This document shows positions 1 through 53,361 of a DNA stretch of 64,000 nucleotides, in pieces. Source of the stretch: Synchiropus splendidus (taxonomy: Eukaryota > Chordata > Actinopteri > Syngnathiformes > Callionymidae); contig NC_071342.1 of NCBI RefSeq assembly GCF_027744825.2, forward strand, positions 9,381,501 through 9,445,500, written 5' to 3'. Below the pieces are notes generated by a model, which made no database searches, was not told the DNA's origin, and saw nothing but the letters and a program-made list of their open reading frames with translations. Position 1 is the first letter of the stretch, and each line of letters starts with the position of its first letter. The position numbers were made by a program, and so were the translations under genes.

Positions 1-3000
1 TTTTTACATGAGTGTGTTAATGGTTTCAGACTTCACCAAAATAATCTTTTATTTATTTATTTTTTTTGATGAGTTGGTGTTAAACAGAAAGCAGTATTGT
101 AAACACTCCAGGCCAAAAACGCCTCAGATTTAGTGCCACACAAAAGCAACAAGTATTAACTTGCTTGGGAAGTTTGATCCTGTCAAAAGGAATGAGACAC
201 GTTTCTTTATAAAGGATGGGGAACTGAACTAATCCTTTCTAGTCATTAAATCTTATCTTTTCCAGGCGTGGGGATTTAATTGACACGCGTGTTTGCAACA
301 TTGAACTAGCCATGCTGCTTTTAATACTGTCGAACTCTACTACATTCCGATTCTGTTTCCTCCTGCCTGATTATTTGGGGCGACATTAGGGATGATTCAT
401 CAGCAATTACTTGGTTTCACAGAACTAAAACAAAGTTATGCCACCATGATCACACTCCCGACACCTTCTAAGATAAATATGAGCCTGTCATTTGGTGCAA
501 AAAAATCTCATGTGGTGTTGCTTCAAACGGCTTTTGAGTTTGACATATTTTTAGTAGCATCATCCACTTCTTTCGTTTTCATCCGTAGCATGCTAGAAGT
601 GGAGCAGCTGCGTGTCTGTACTCCAGAGGTGAAGTTAGAATTCACACTTCACTGTCCCATCAGGCAGGAGGTCCTCCTTGTTTTTTTTTTTTTTAGCTTT
701 TTCCTTCTAGACAAAGATGTGAATAAGCTTCACCTCAGCATCTGGTGTGCTAGTTTCTTTTTCCTGTGCTAATAGCTGGGCAGCGTTATAGTTGCCCCGT
801 AGCAAGGAGAAGGTAACAAACGCGATTCAAGTCCATGAGCTGAATGAGACTTTGGACGTAAGTCGCATCAACGAAAATCATGTAAACACTGAAGGAACAT
901 GGGCAAAGGTTATTGTTGTTGACTTTTTTTATTTTTCCAATTTGATACTGAAAGGCAACATTTGCAATACAGTTCTCAAACTACATTAATATCCATAAAG
1001 GGCTTGATCGATATTTACTGAGCTGCTCCGCGTGCGCCCAGTCGGTCCGAAGCATTCTTCACTCAGAATAGTTGCGTTTGAACATTTGACACATTTTGTG
1101 ATGAAAAACAAAATGTTTCCTCGAAGCAAGCGACCCAGTTGTCGTAATCTACACAAGAATGTTTCCCGATCATGACATAATGGTGCAATTATACCGAGTT
1201 TACATTTATAAATATTGAGATGTGTGGGGGTTTTTTTCTTCCTTTTTTTTCTTCTTTGTTAAGGGTCTAGAGTTAGGGGGCGCTATCCATGCCCGCTGTG
1301 ACCAGCCAAGCCGGGGGGTGGGGGGTTTTACAAAGAGGAGCTGATGGGGTTTTTAAAACTCGCATCTTTTCCCTCTTAATTTATTGTGAGAGCGTTTTTT
1401 TTTAACTACCACATTTCAAATGTCATAAGCAATGAGGTGCTGTGATGTCATGGCTTGGTTTCAATTTTTATCGTGGTTTTATTAACATGTGCGACAGGGT
1501 GAGGGTGTGTCCTGGCGGGATGGCGGAGGTTTGCGAAGCTTTGGCCTTACTGACATGTTCTTTTGTTTCCTTACGACGAAAAACAAGAAGAAACGTCTCT
1601 GTAGGCTTTCCACTACCTCTCATGTTGGTTAATTTATTTCACATCTAGTTGTCTAAATGTACCAGTTGTTTTTTAGATCTACTTGAAGCCTAACACTGTA
1701 AACGAAAACTCATGTGCACAGATAAACGACGATGTAAATGAGCAGAGGGGTTCATGAGCGCCCGGCCTAATCCACATAACGTTTTTGTATGTATGTTTGT
1801 TTTGTTGAGCTGAACTAGATTTTGCATCTCTATAAATAATTCAGGAATCCACTGTCTAAAGGGCTAATCCCATTTTTGCCTATGCAAATCTGTTACTGTG
1901 GGGGAGTCAGGGCAAGCGAGCAGCGCCGGATTAGATGGACCATGGTTTACATTGCCCTTTGATGATATTCTTCAATCTTATTCAGCAGAAATGTACGCTT
2001 ATTTTTGTTTCTACATAAAAAATTTAATATACGTATATACACACATATATATATATATATGAACTAAGTAATATAACAGAGGAAATAGTACATGCCTTCG
2101 TAATGATTTCAAAAAATACTTGCTGAAAAACAAATAAATGTGTTGTTGTCTGACATTTCGTGGCTGTGTGCTCGATGCGAGGAAGCAACTACAAACACCG
2201 GTAGCTGTGCGGGATTTTCTCCCAAACTTTATTTATTTAAGAATCGGACACATTTGCGACTTCAGCGTGTTATTCTTGACGGCGGCGTGTGGGCAGCCTG
2301 CGGGGGGCGGACCATCAGAGCTGTGAATGTAACGACCAGCGAGGATAATAACCATCAACCATACTTGGTCAGCATCGGTTCATCGGACCATTATTTTCTA
2401 TTATGTGAATGCAGCAGTGACGTGGAGTATTTCCTACTTCATCTTTTATTCTTACATGTCCTCATATTGTCCCAAGACTTTAAATTCAAGATTCCGGATT
2501 AGATCAAACAAGCACTAGTGGTGTTGTCATCTGTCACATGGGAACGAAAGGTACATCTAAGATCAGTGACTCCCCAGTGACTCCTCAGCAATTGTATCAG
2601 GAATGTATCACTGCTCTCTTCGCCTTTTCCTTTGGCCAATGAAATTGAATGAGTCAGTCTACCAGAGTTTGTGTGGCATTGCTGAATGTATTTTCTAAGT
2701 AGGATATGCTATTGTCATTCTGGCAAAACAACACATCATACGGGTTAGTGAGTAAACCCCCTCTTTTGACCGATGTTCTTCAGTCGACAGGTCGGACAGT
2801 GTCCTGCACAGGACGCAAATAGGGCTGCTACAACTGGAGGATGCGGGACCATCGCGACAGCAAACTATTCAAACCACATTTGGGGCAATTCAAATTTGGA
2901 ACAATTGTTTCGTATTTACAACACTACAGTAAGCTCCGAGTGAAACCAAGCTAGTTTCAATGGCCAAAGTGACTGCCATGAAAATACACTCTGCAAGCTC

Positions 3001-4096
3001 ACACACACTTTACTACCTAGTTCCATCTTTCCCCCTCCCCCAAGTCATTTCGAGTCACGCTATTTCCGCCATGTCTTTGTTGTTTTTGATTTGTGCCTCT
3101 ACAAATAGACCTCAAAATCCTCCTCCATTTCTTTCACCGCCTCGCGTGCTAAACGCCGTAGAAATCGCCTCATGTTTTATCAAAGAAGAGTCCGCCTCAT
3201 ATTGTCGATTTACTTGAGGTGTTTGTGATATTTTTAGGGGAACGATTGTGGCATTTTGACAAAACAGATTTAGGCGATCAGCTCACTATTTATTGATTTC
3301 GATGCCTAAGCCTCATGGCTGTCTGTTGTAGATAGATGTCACAGTCGAGGGGGAAACGCGGGAAGAGAAAACATTTAGTGTCGTGCCAGCGACTGAAAGT
3401 GACATTGTTTTTCTATTCAAGCATGCTTTTGCTAAGTAAATGAAATAATTCAGTTATTTGCTATTTGCAACGATACTGTATGAGTATGTATACAAGTACT
3501 GCAGTATGCAGACAATTTAGAGGCTGGTCTGAGAGGTTTGTCCAATAAGCCGGCAGTTCTGGGTTCTAATTCTTGGTTCGAGCATCTCATGAACGACTCA
3601 ATGAGCCTCTTTGTGTTGACGGATGAAGACGGCTGCGGTTATTTCCACACACGTGTTTCGGTCAGTCGAGTTGCTCTTCAGAAAACATCTTGTGTTGAGT
3701 GTCGACATGTTGACATGAACTTGAAAGGATCAGACCCAAAAATGTCTTCACCCACTCACAACTTTGAATTTTATCAAAGTAAACTGATTGTCCTGAATTT
3801 CTACGCCCAGAGATCCGTCCACTGTAGCACTCAACTCTATTTTCATCTGTCAGCCAAGGTCTTGTTCTGTCCGTGGTACATAAACAGTATGTGAATTATT
3901 GCTTACATACCAGGTTTGATTTTGAAGTCCAGCTGATGCAACTTGTTTGTCTTGTGTCAAAGGTTAAATACATATACGCCCCCAAAATAATTGCTGTATT
4001 GCAGAAGAGGGTTTGGTGAACAAATTTCACTCACAAAATTCTAACATGTCAGGTGGACTTCAGCGGATTTTGTTTAAGATTTCATCGATAAGGGCT

Positions 4097-4309
4097 CGCA
4101 CCACTCCTCTTTAGCTCAGTGGCTAACTAGCTTAGCATGAATGGCATCCGGTCAAAATTAAAGTTCTGTAATTGTTCAAAAAGATCTCAGAATTCATTTA
4201 GATGGGTCTTGAACTAGACAACTTTCTCTTGAAGTGGAGTGCAGCTTCTCCTTATCTGCGTTGCCCGTGCTATGCTAAGCTAAGGAGCTACACAAACAAG
4301 AGTGGTGGA
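4097..4309. repeat. degenerate inverted-repeat element (MITE-like remnant)
   Basis: The left end (4097-4147, containing CACCACTC and TAGCTTAGCAT) is similar to the reverse complement of the right end (4261-4309, containing ATGCTAAGCTA and GAGTGGTGG). The arms are about 45 bp, imperfect, and enclose about 115 bp. Gene-poor spacing and the GCTTAGCAT-type words resemble common dispersed teleost non-autonomous elements. No target-site duplication was established. Confidence 0.4.
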
Positions 4310-4802
4310 TGTTTCTTTCTTTCCTCTGAAGTCACATGACTGATTAAGAGTCCAAACACTGAAAGCAATACAACCTCTCAGATTCCGTTGAAAACATTTT
4401 GGGATGGCAAAAAACAATGTAGCTGAAGATTTGGTGAATAGAATGTGCCAAACTGTATAACCTAGTTTTCAAGTTCCAGTTTTTTCCTCAAACATATGTA
4501 TATGTTTTTGCATCCATGTATCTATCACGGTGTAAAGCGACATGTTTTGAGTTCTCAGTGTACTGACTTGATTTGTAACAGTTTTGTTTTATTTTTCCGG
4601 TGTGTCATTCTCCTCGTGGATCTGCCTTTAACCTGGTACCGTCAGCGGGTGTACAAATGTGCTACGTTACAGTTCACTCCATCTTTGTTTACACAACATC
4701 TCGCATTACAAGGAAAACTCGGATGTTTGGTGAACTGCCCTGGAATCTGTCTGTCATTGAACTAGTGCTGCTAGAGAAAGAAATCAACATGTAACAACTT
4801 AC

Positions 4803-4808
4803 AATAAA
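4803..4808 (+). promoter_or_regulatory. poly(A) signal AATAAA, + strand
   Basis: Consensus hexamer followed within 25-45 nt by a GT-rich/T-rich stretch. This would end a + strand transcript whose coding part is outside the window. Confidence 0.4.
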
Positions 4809-5041
4809 TACTTAATAGATTTTTTGCCGAACGTGTTTGTGTCTTTATTTCACTGCTTCAACATTGAATTGCTAATACAGTGTGTTGTCTAAATTTCTCA
4901 AACCCATGTAGCGCCACTGCTAAAACCGACAGCTGAGGCTGAAGCCAATACCAAAAATTATTGAATATTCAAATGTGGTTACGTTTTTTTTACTACTTTT
5001 TAAAATTATTTTGTAATGTTCCATGAATAGTCGAGAATATA

Positions 5042-5765
5042 CAGTCGTACCTCGGTTTTCAAACGTCCCGGACTTCGAACAAATCGGAGTTTGAACAAAC
5101 ATTTCGAGATTTTTTTGCTTCTGATTTTCGAACGAAAATCCAGAACTCGAACGCCCCCAAAAAAAGCCAGCAAAACATAACGTGCGCGGACCAATCAGCT
5201 GACCCACGACGCGCTTTGTTATTGTGTATAACGCAGCCTCTGTATGCAGACGTGTCCCGTTAGCTACATTTACTGACTGTTTGTTCTTCATATTGAGGTG
5301 TAAAACCTTTCCTGTCTCTGCACTGGACCGTGGTAGAGTGTCACAGGGGAGGTGCTCGCTCTCCACACCTCCGAGGCTGGAGCTCCACTCCAGGGTTTGA
5401 TGTCCTGTTGTGGGCTGGAGCTGGGACAGGGATGAGGCGAGTCTGGGACAGAGCGTGACTTGGTTTATGACTTTGTCACAGCCAAACTGCACAGAAGCGC
5501 ACATTCAGAGCTGGACACGCACCGGGCACCTCTTCACTTCTGGAGAGACGTCACTCACTCGGCAACCCCTCCCACATGCAGCGGCCACACACATAGAGGA
5601 ACAGCGCACCTGCAGCAGACACTCTACATTCACTCCTACAAAAGCCTCTTTTAAGGCCTGGAACGCATTATTTCTTTTTCCATTCATTGTAGTGGGAAAA
5701 ATCGATTCAGATTTCGAACAATTCGCTTCTGGGACGGATTGTGGTCGAGAACCGAGGTACCGCTG
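5042..5765. mobile_element. TcMar-Tigger-like MITE with TA target-site duplication
   Basis: The left end starts CAGTCGTACCTCGGTT and the right end, read on the minus strand, starts CAGCGGTACCTCGGTT. Both are flanked by TA (5040-5041 and 5766-5767). CAG..GTACCTCGG ends plus a TA duplication are typical of Tc1/mariner elements of the Tigger/pogo branch. The body is 724 bp with TTCGAAC-type subterminal repeats on both sides (for example 5076-5082 and 5715-5720) and no transposase frame, so it is non-autonomous. Open frames inside it (for example 4920-5504 minus, 5410-5790 plus) are fortuitous. Confidence 0.75.
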
Positions 5766-5767
5766 TA

Positions 5768-6196
5768 TTTTGTTTGTCAAAGAAAGTTAATGTTTAGATG
5801 GTCTAATTTTTCTATTTTTTTTTATGTTTCAGACTGCGTTTCATATAATTTTAAAAACAACACAACATAGCATCCCACTATATAACAGGCTGATAATGTA
5901 AACAGAAGGCTCCAGATAGTATGGTTGAACACTCATTGCAAACTAAAATTCTATTTTCGCTTTCCAACACTCGGTGTATGCAGACTTTAGATCACACCTG
6001 AAGTGTCACCATGATGACAGTCGGCGTTTAATACTTGACGCCTTGGACAACAGAGAAATGTGCAAATAGATAGAGAGTGTGTGATAAATGGGTCGGGAAG
6101 TCAAAATCATTCCCACAAGTTGAACCGCTCGTGTTCAGTCACCAGCCGACCGGGCAAAGTTGAGCTGCCTTTGGACACCGTCATTTAAAAACATCA
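5768..6196. other. intergenic spacer between MITE and pcnx2 3' end
   Basis: About 430 bases of AT-rich sequence. I see no gene, RNA or repeat in it. Confidence 0.5.
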
Positions 6197-6202
6197 TTTA
6201 TT
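6197..6202 (-). promoter_or_regulatory. pcnx2: poly(A) signal of pcnx2 (AATAAA on minus strand)
   Basis: TTTATT on the + strand is AATAAA on the minus strand, 128 nt below the pcnx2 stop codon. This gives a short 3' UTR of roughly 150 nt. Confidence 0.55.
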
Positions 6203-6330
6203 TCAACAACCAAATCCAGGGTCGTGTTGTAACACTTGTTTACATTCAGACAACAAGGGGAGAGCACATGCAGAGGTGGTTCATGTGCGCGCCGCTCCGT
6301 CGCGTTGTGGCACTCTGCATCTGTTTCTCA

Positions 6331-29063
<22,733 letters not shown>

Positions 29064-29544
29064 GTTGGCGCGACCGAGGCGCGTCTCTCTCATGCCGTCT
29101 CCGCGCTTCTCTCGCCTGTCGTCTCCCATCCCGATGTGGATTCGTTCATTTGCGCTGTTGTCGTCCTCATCATGTCCTGTCCTCCTTCCTCCGTCTCCCT
29201 CTCCTTTCTGAGTGTACAGATGCGCAGCTCTGACCCCTCCCCTCCCCTCCACTCTCCCTTTCTGCCCCTCCACCCATCCATCCCTCTCATAACAGGCTTC
29301 CCACCTCCAGCGTTATTCCAACCTGATCCTCTATTCCCTTCTGTTTCACGCGCATTTCATGTGTTGCCGTTACCATGCATTCAGCCATTGTTTACACGGT
29401 GGCAGTGAACGCTATCCTTTTCGAACGCCATTCAAAATACGTGTTTTTTTCCACGTGGTTTTGCGACATGCCAAATGACAATCCTAAATTCTATTCCTAT
29501 GAATATGGGGTGGGCGCCCCCATGCAACTGTCTGAAACACATGT

Positions 29545-29590
29545 GTAAAACCCAAGGCTCAGGGGCCAATTCTGGCCCCGGGAAGTCAGT
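29545..29590 (-). repeat. dispersed repeat fragment, copy B
   Basis: ACCCAAGGCTCAGGGGCCAA and TTCTGGCCCCGGG read, on the minus strand, like the GGCC-rich repeat seen at 20329 and 52547. Confidence 0.45.
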
Positions 29591-29849
29591 TCAAGTATAT
29601 TCATATCACATACTTCCTATTTTGTAACATTGTTTTATGTGTTTTCTTGTCAATTTATAGTCAGTATTTATATTTTGGGGGTGCAAGGTAGGGCCGCACT
29701 ATACCCACCATGTTAACTAGATTTATTTAAATTACCACTGAGTTATATAAAGATTATTTTTAATAGTATATTTTGTAATCCTACGACTCGATCTGAAATC
29801 AATGATGTACTTCCTGGTGTAAAAAAAATACATATATGTGCGCGTGATG

Positions 29850-49898
<20,049 letters not shown>

Positions 49899-51460
49899 AG
49901 CCTTGATATGATTTTGTGTCCTACTGGCCAGTGTTCCGGGACATGCAGACAGTTCAGAACCAGGTGACACTCGTCCCGGATCATGAGCTTTGCCTTAGAT
50001 CTAGAACATGGCGACGTCCAGCGTGACCAAGCCTGTCTCACCGGAACTTGCCGGAGCGACGGCACCAGCTCCACTCTCCTCTCTGCTCGCACCGACTTCC
50101 TGTTCTATGCTGTTCGCAGCTTTTGCAACACAGTACCTTCACCTTTTTATTTATATATATATTTTTATAGGTAATTTAAAATGAAGAGACTTGTAGTAAG
50201 GACGTACATTCCAATGTCAAAGCTGTGTGATTCTTCTTCTTCGAGAGAGATCGTGAATGTGCCTCCCGGATGACAAAAAAGAGTTTGTATATATTTCTTT
50301 TGACTTTGGCGGCCTTTTTTTATGTTCTGTAATGATCGATGCTGCGTTTGCTTCTACAAGCAAGAAGCCTTCTGAGGAAGAAGCGTGAACCTTCCTGCGT
50401 CAACCATGACGTGACGTCGGCATTCTTTTTTAACCCAGGTTCAGTGTGAAGCGGGTCGTCGCCACTTCTTCTGGTTTCACTTTGTCTTTCAGTCCAGTCT
50501 CTTTAATACGGAATGATTCTCCTGGACGTATTGACTCATTTTAGAACATTGTTTTTTATGATTTTGATGATTTGATTCAAGAAAAAAGAGTGAATTTTGT
50601 TCGGTACTTTGAAGCATCATTTTTGGTTTCAGTTTCTACTCTGTGAGGAAACAAGACGTTTCTATGAGTTATTCACAAGTTGAAAAAAAGATGACACTAA
50701 TTTGATCTCGATATTTTTGAAAAGAAAATTTGAGGCAAATTTGGTGGTCTATTTTGAAAGTCTTGTTTGCACATCTGTGGTTATTTTTCATGAAATTCTT
50801 CATGGAAGGAGCCTGAGTGGGAGAACCGTCTGTTCTCCTAACCGCTGTCTTAAACTTAAGACTCTAAAAAGATTATTTTTATACTCAAAAGAACCGACTG
50901 ACCTCCGCAGGCCTCTGGCTCGAACCCGCTGTTCTCTCGGCCCATTTTTGTATTCAGGCTTCAGCAAGTTCCTCGCATGTTGTAAATACCGTTCATGATG
51001 TTTTGTATCTCTATGGCATTTTGTGAAGTGAGAATGTGAATGACCCCACTCCTGTCGTTTGTGAGGTTCTGTCCAGGCCCTAGTACCGATGACGCCTTTG
51101 TTTACTAGCAGCAGCGCCACTGAAGGATTCACCATTCCAGTTACAAGTGAACTCTAACCAACCCTGTGCTGCCTGCGGGACCAAATTTCGAAGTCAAAAC
51201 CAGCACTAGAGACTCGTCTTCAGGACCAAAACCACTAAATGTGACCAGCTGCTAATGTGTGTGTGTGTCTGTGTGTGTGTGTGTTTTTGGGGTTGTGACA
51301 AAGAAACGCACCAAACCTTCGAAGGCCTTCTGATCCCATGACGACTTTTCCAAAACTGCCACGCTGTACGTGTCAGCCTTTTTTCTTACTACAGTATTGG
51401 TTACAAGCCTGATCGATCAAGAGTTTCAAAATTCTCAATAAAGTCTAAACCAGACAAAAG
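49899..51460 (+). other. map3k21: map3k21 3' UTR
   Basis: Runs from the TGA at 49896-49898 to the poly(A) signal at 51437. Includes a U/A-rich stretch with ATTTA (about 50144-50180) and a TG microsatellite (51256-51286). No coding potential. Confidence 0.75.
51437..51442 (+). promoter_or_regulatory. map3k21: poly(A) signal AATAAA of map3k21
   Basis: AATAAA, then CATTCTTGG and a long T-rich run 20-45 nt downstream, a typical cleavage-site layout. Confidence 0.75.
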
Positions 51461-52311
51461 TCATTCTTGGTTTTTTTTTGTTTTTTTTTTACCTTTTTCT
51501 GTCCCCAGTTTTAGCATACTAACTAACTGATCTGTTAACTTTTACAGGTTGGTATCTCCATCGTCCATCAGTGAACCAGGTTCCATTTCACGAGTTTCAC
51601 TCCTCAGCGGGTGAGTTTCTCTCGCCCCACTTTTCTTGTTACGCATAGTAGAGTACGTTGACTATGAAACAAAGTATTTTTTTAACTTGAGCATCTGACA
51701 ACTAGTTTCCAGTTATTGTTGATGATTTTTGTGGGTAGCCATTTGTCCTTTAATTCTGAGTCCTTCTCAGTCATTGATGCCTCAGATATGCAAACGGAAT
51801 TCATGACATTAATACTCCAAAATGTTGTCTTTCTGATCTAGAATAATAGTTGCTTAAAGATTATGTTTAACAGTGTCATCGGAATATTTTTTTAACTCAA
51901 AGATTTGGATCATTGTCCTTCATAAACTCAAATGAATCAGCTTCAATGGTATTTAGAAACATTTTAATAGTAAAAACACATGTACAAAAACTGTCCATCA
52001 AACAGTGGTTAGTGACTTCATCCAAGTCTTGACTGCACCATGCAGCTAGAACCTCTACATCCGGTCCTGGTTCTCCATAGACTCCACCTGTGTATTGACA
52101 TCATCATTGGAGGTTTGCTGGCGAGTGTGTGCCAGAGATGAACCAGACTCGGACCAGACGGACAGTTAGACTCTGCTCCAATACAGAATACAGCGATTAC
52201 ATCATGACCAACTGCCTTCAATAGTGAAGCCCCTCTTCTGCTGCCTTAAGTGTTGGGCTCAAAATGTTCAACACAGCCAAGACGAACCTTAAACAAGAAC
52301 AAATTTCACTT
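51461..52311. other. intergenic spacer between convergent map3k21 and il22ra2
   Basis: No exon recognised. A minus-strand ATTAAA (about 51963-51968) could serve a very distal il22ra2 poly(A) site, but this is speculative. Confidence 0.4.
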
Positions 52312-52546
52312 TTATTTAGCATTTGCTAAAGCTAGCTTCAAGTTCATGTCACTCATCCTCCACCTCCTCATAACACAAATGTACTTCTGTTGGAATTCCC
52401 TTCCATCCGAATTAAGATTTGAGATGAATCGGTGTCATTCATAATCTGTTTTCTTAAAAGCAGAATTTGGATCCATAAGTGATTTCGGTGGCTCATAAGA
52501 GTCCGAGTCCTTCAAGTTAGTATTGAATTTTATTTTCATTTTAAGC

Positions 52547-52625
52547 ATCCTGCTGGCCTCCAAAAATGACTTGGCGGACCTGAATTGCGCCCTGGGCCTT
52601 GAGTTTGGACCCTTGAACTGTGAAC
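52547..52625 (+). repeat. dispersed repeat fragment, copy C
   Basis: CTTGGCGGACCTGAATTGCG followed by CCCTGGGCCTTGAGTTTGGA is the same GGCC-rich family as 20329 and 29545 and the best preserved of the three. It probably lies at or beyond the il22ra2 3' end. Confidence 0.5.
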
Positions 52626-52654
52626 TGCATGAGTTGGACTCTTGTTTATGTTTT

Positions 52655-52677
52655 TTTATTCTTTGTTCTTTTTTATT
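52655..52677 (-). promoter_or_regulatory. il22ra2: candidate poly(A) signals of il22ra2
   Basis: Two AATAAA words on the minus strand (52672-52677 and 52655-52660), about 690 nt below the stop. Another lies at 52312-52317. Which one is used cannot be told. Confidence 0.35.
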
Positions 52678-53361
52678 TTTTGCTCATTGTACTTCAAATA
52701 AAGCAGTGAAAGGGGTGCAAGTGAAACCCAATGACGGATCATTGAGGGAAACCCCTGTCAGTCCAATCCACGTGTTGGTCCAGGTTTAGAGGTGCAGGAG
52801 CCCCTCACAGGCAGCGACAGGCAGGTAGTTGGACACACTTTAGAGAGCGGCTATGGCAAAGTATAGAGGAGGGTTGTAGTGTCGCCCTGGAATCGGAGAG
52901 AAACCAGCAGGCTGCTCAGTCACATCGGCTGTCTGGGCTGGAGGTGGTGCACTGGTCAAGCACCGGCGTGCGGCAGGGTCCACCTGCAGCAGTGAAAGAC
53001 GAATGAGACGTGAACATCCATCACTGGTCCAAAAATAGTCAGCAGGGCGGGTCCCGCGTAATAATAGCCTTCACGGAGCATCTCTCTCTCTCTCTCTGCA
53101 TCTCCTCCAGCAGTTTCATTTTCCCTCCCTCTTTCCGTCTCGCCGCCTCAGGTGCTGGTTAGGCGTCACCTGATCACCGGCTGCTCATGTTGTAACCCTT
53201 TGTTTGGGTCGAGAGGTCACCTTTCACCCGTCAGTGATACGGATCGGCGGGTCCGAGAGCAGCGCGCGTTCTCAGGGTCGCCAGCGAATGGTGTGTCCCT
53301 GATGCTGCTGTCTGTTTAATGACCTGTGACCTCACGAGTGTGACCTGCTGTTCACCTTCCG

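Larger units (their letters stand above)
1..4830 (+). other. non-coding region, possibly long 3' UTR of an unseen + strand gene
   Basis: No exon with recognisable protein similarity is visible on either strand. The open frames here are short and low complexity. The sequence is AT-rich with U-rich runs (about 680-695, 1230-1255) and ends near a consensus AATAAA (4803-4808), followed by a GT/T-rich stretch at about 4828-4850, which is the layout of a + strand cleavage site. That supports, but does not prove, that part of this region is the 3' UTR of a gene lying left of the window. A short TA microsatellite lies at about 2036-2060. The identity of the upstream gene cannot be told. Confidence 0.3.

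Noticed and set aside
392..772. 126-codon + strand frame near the left end
   Set aside because: Low-complexity Phe/Leu-rich composition, poor start context and no family resemblance; treated as non-coding.
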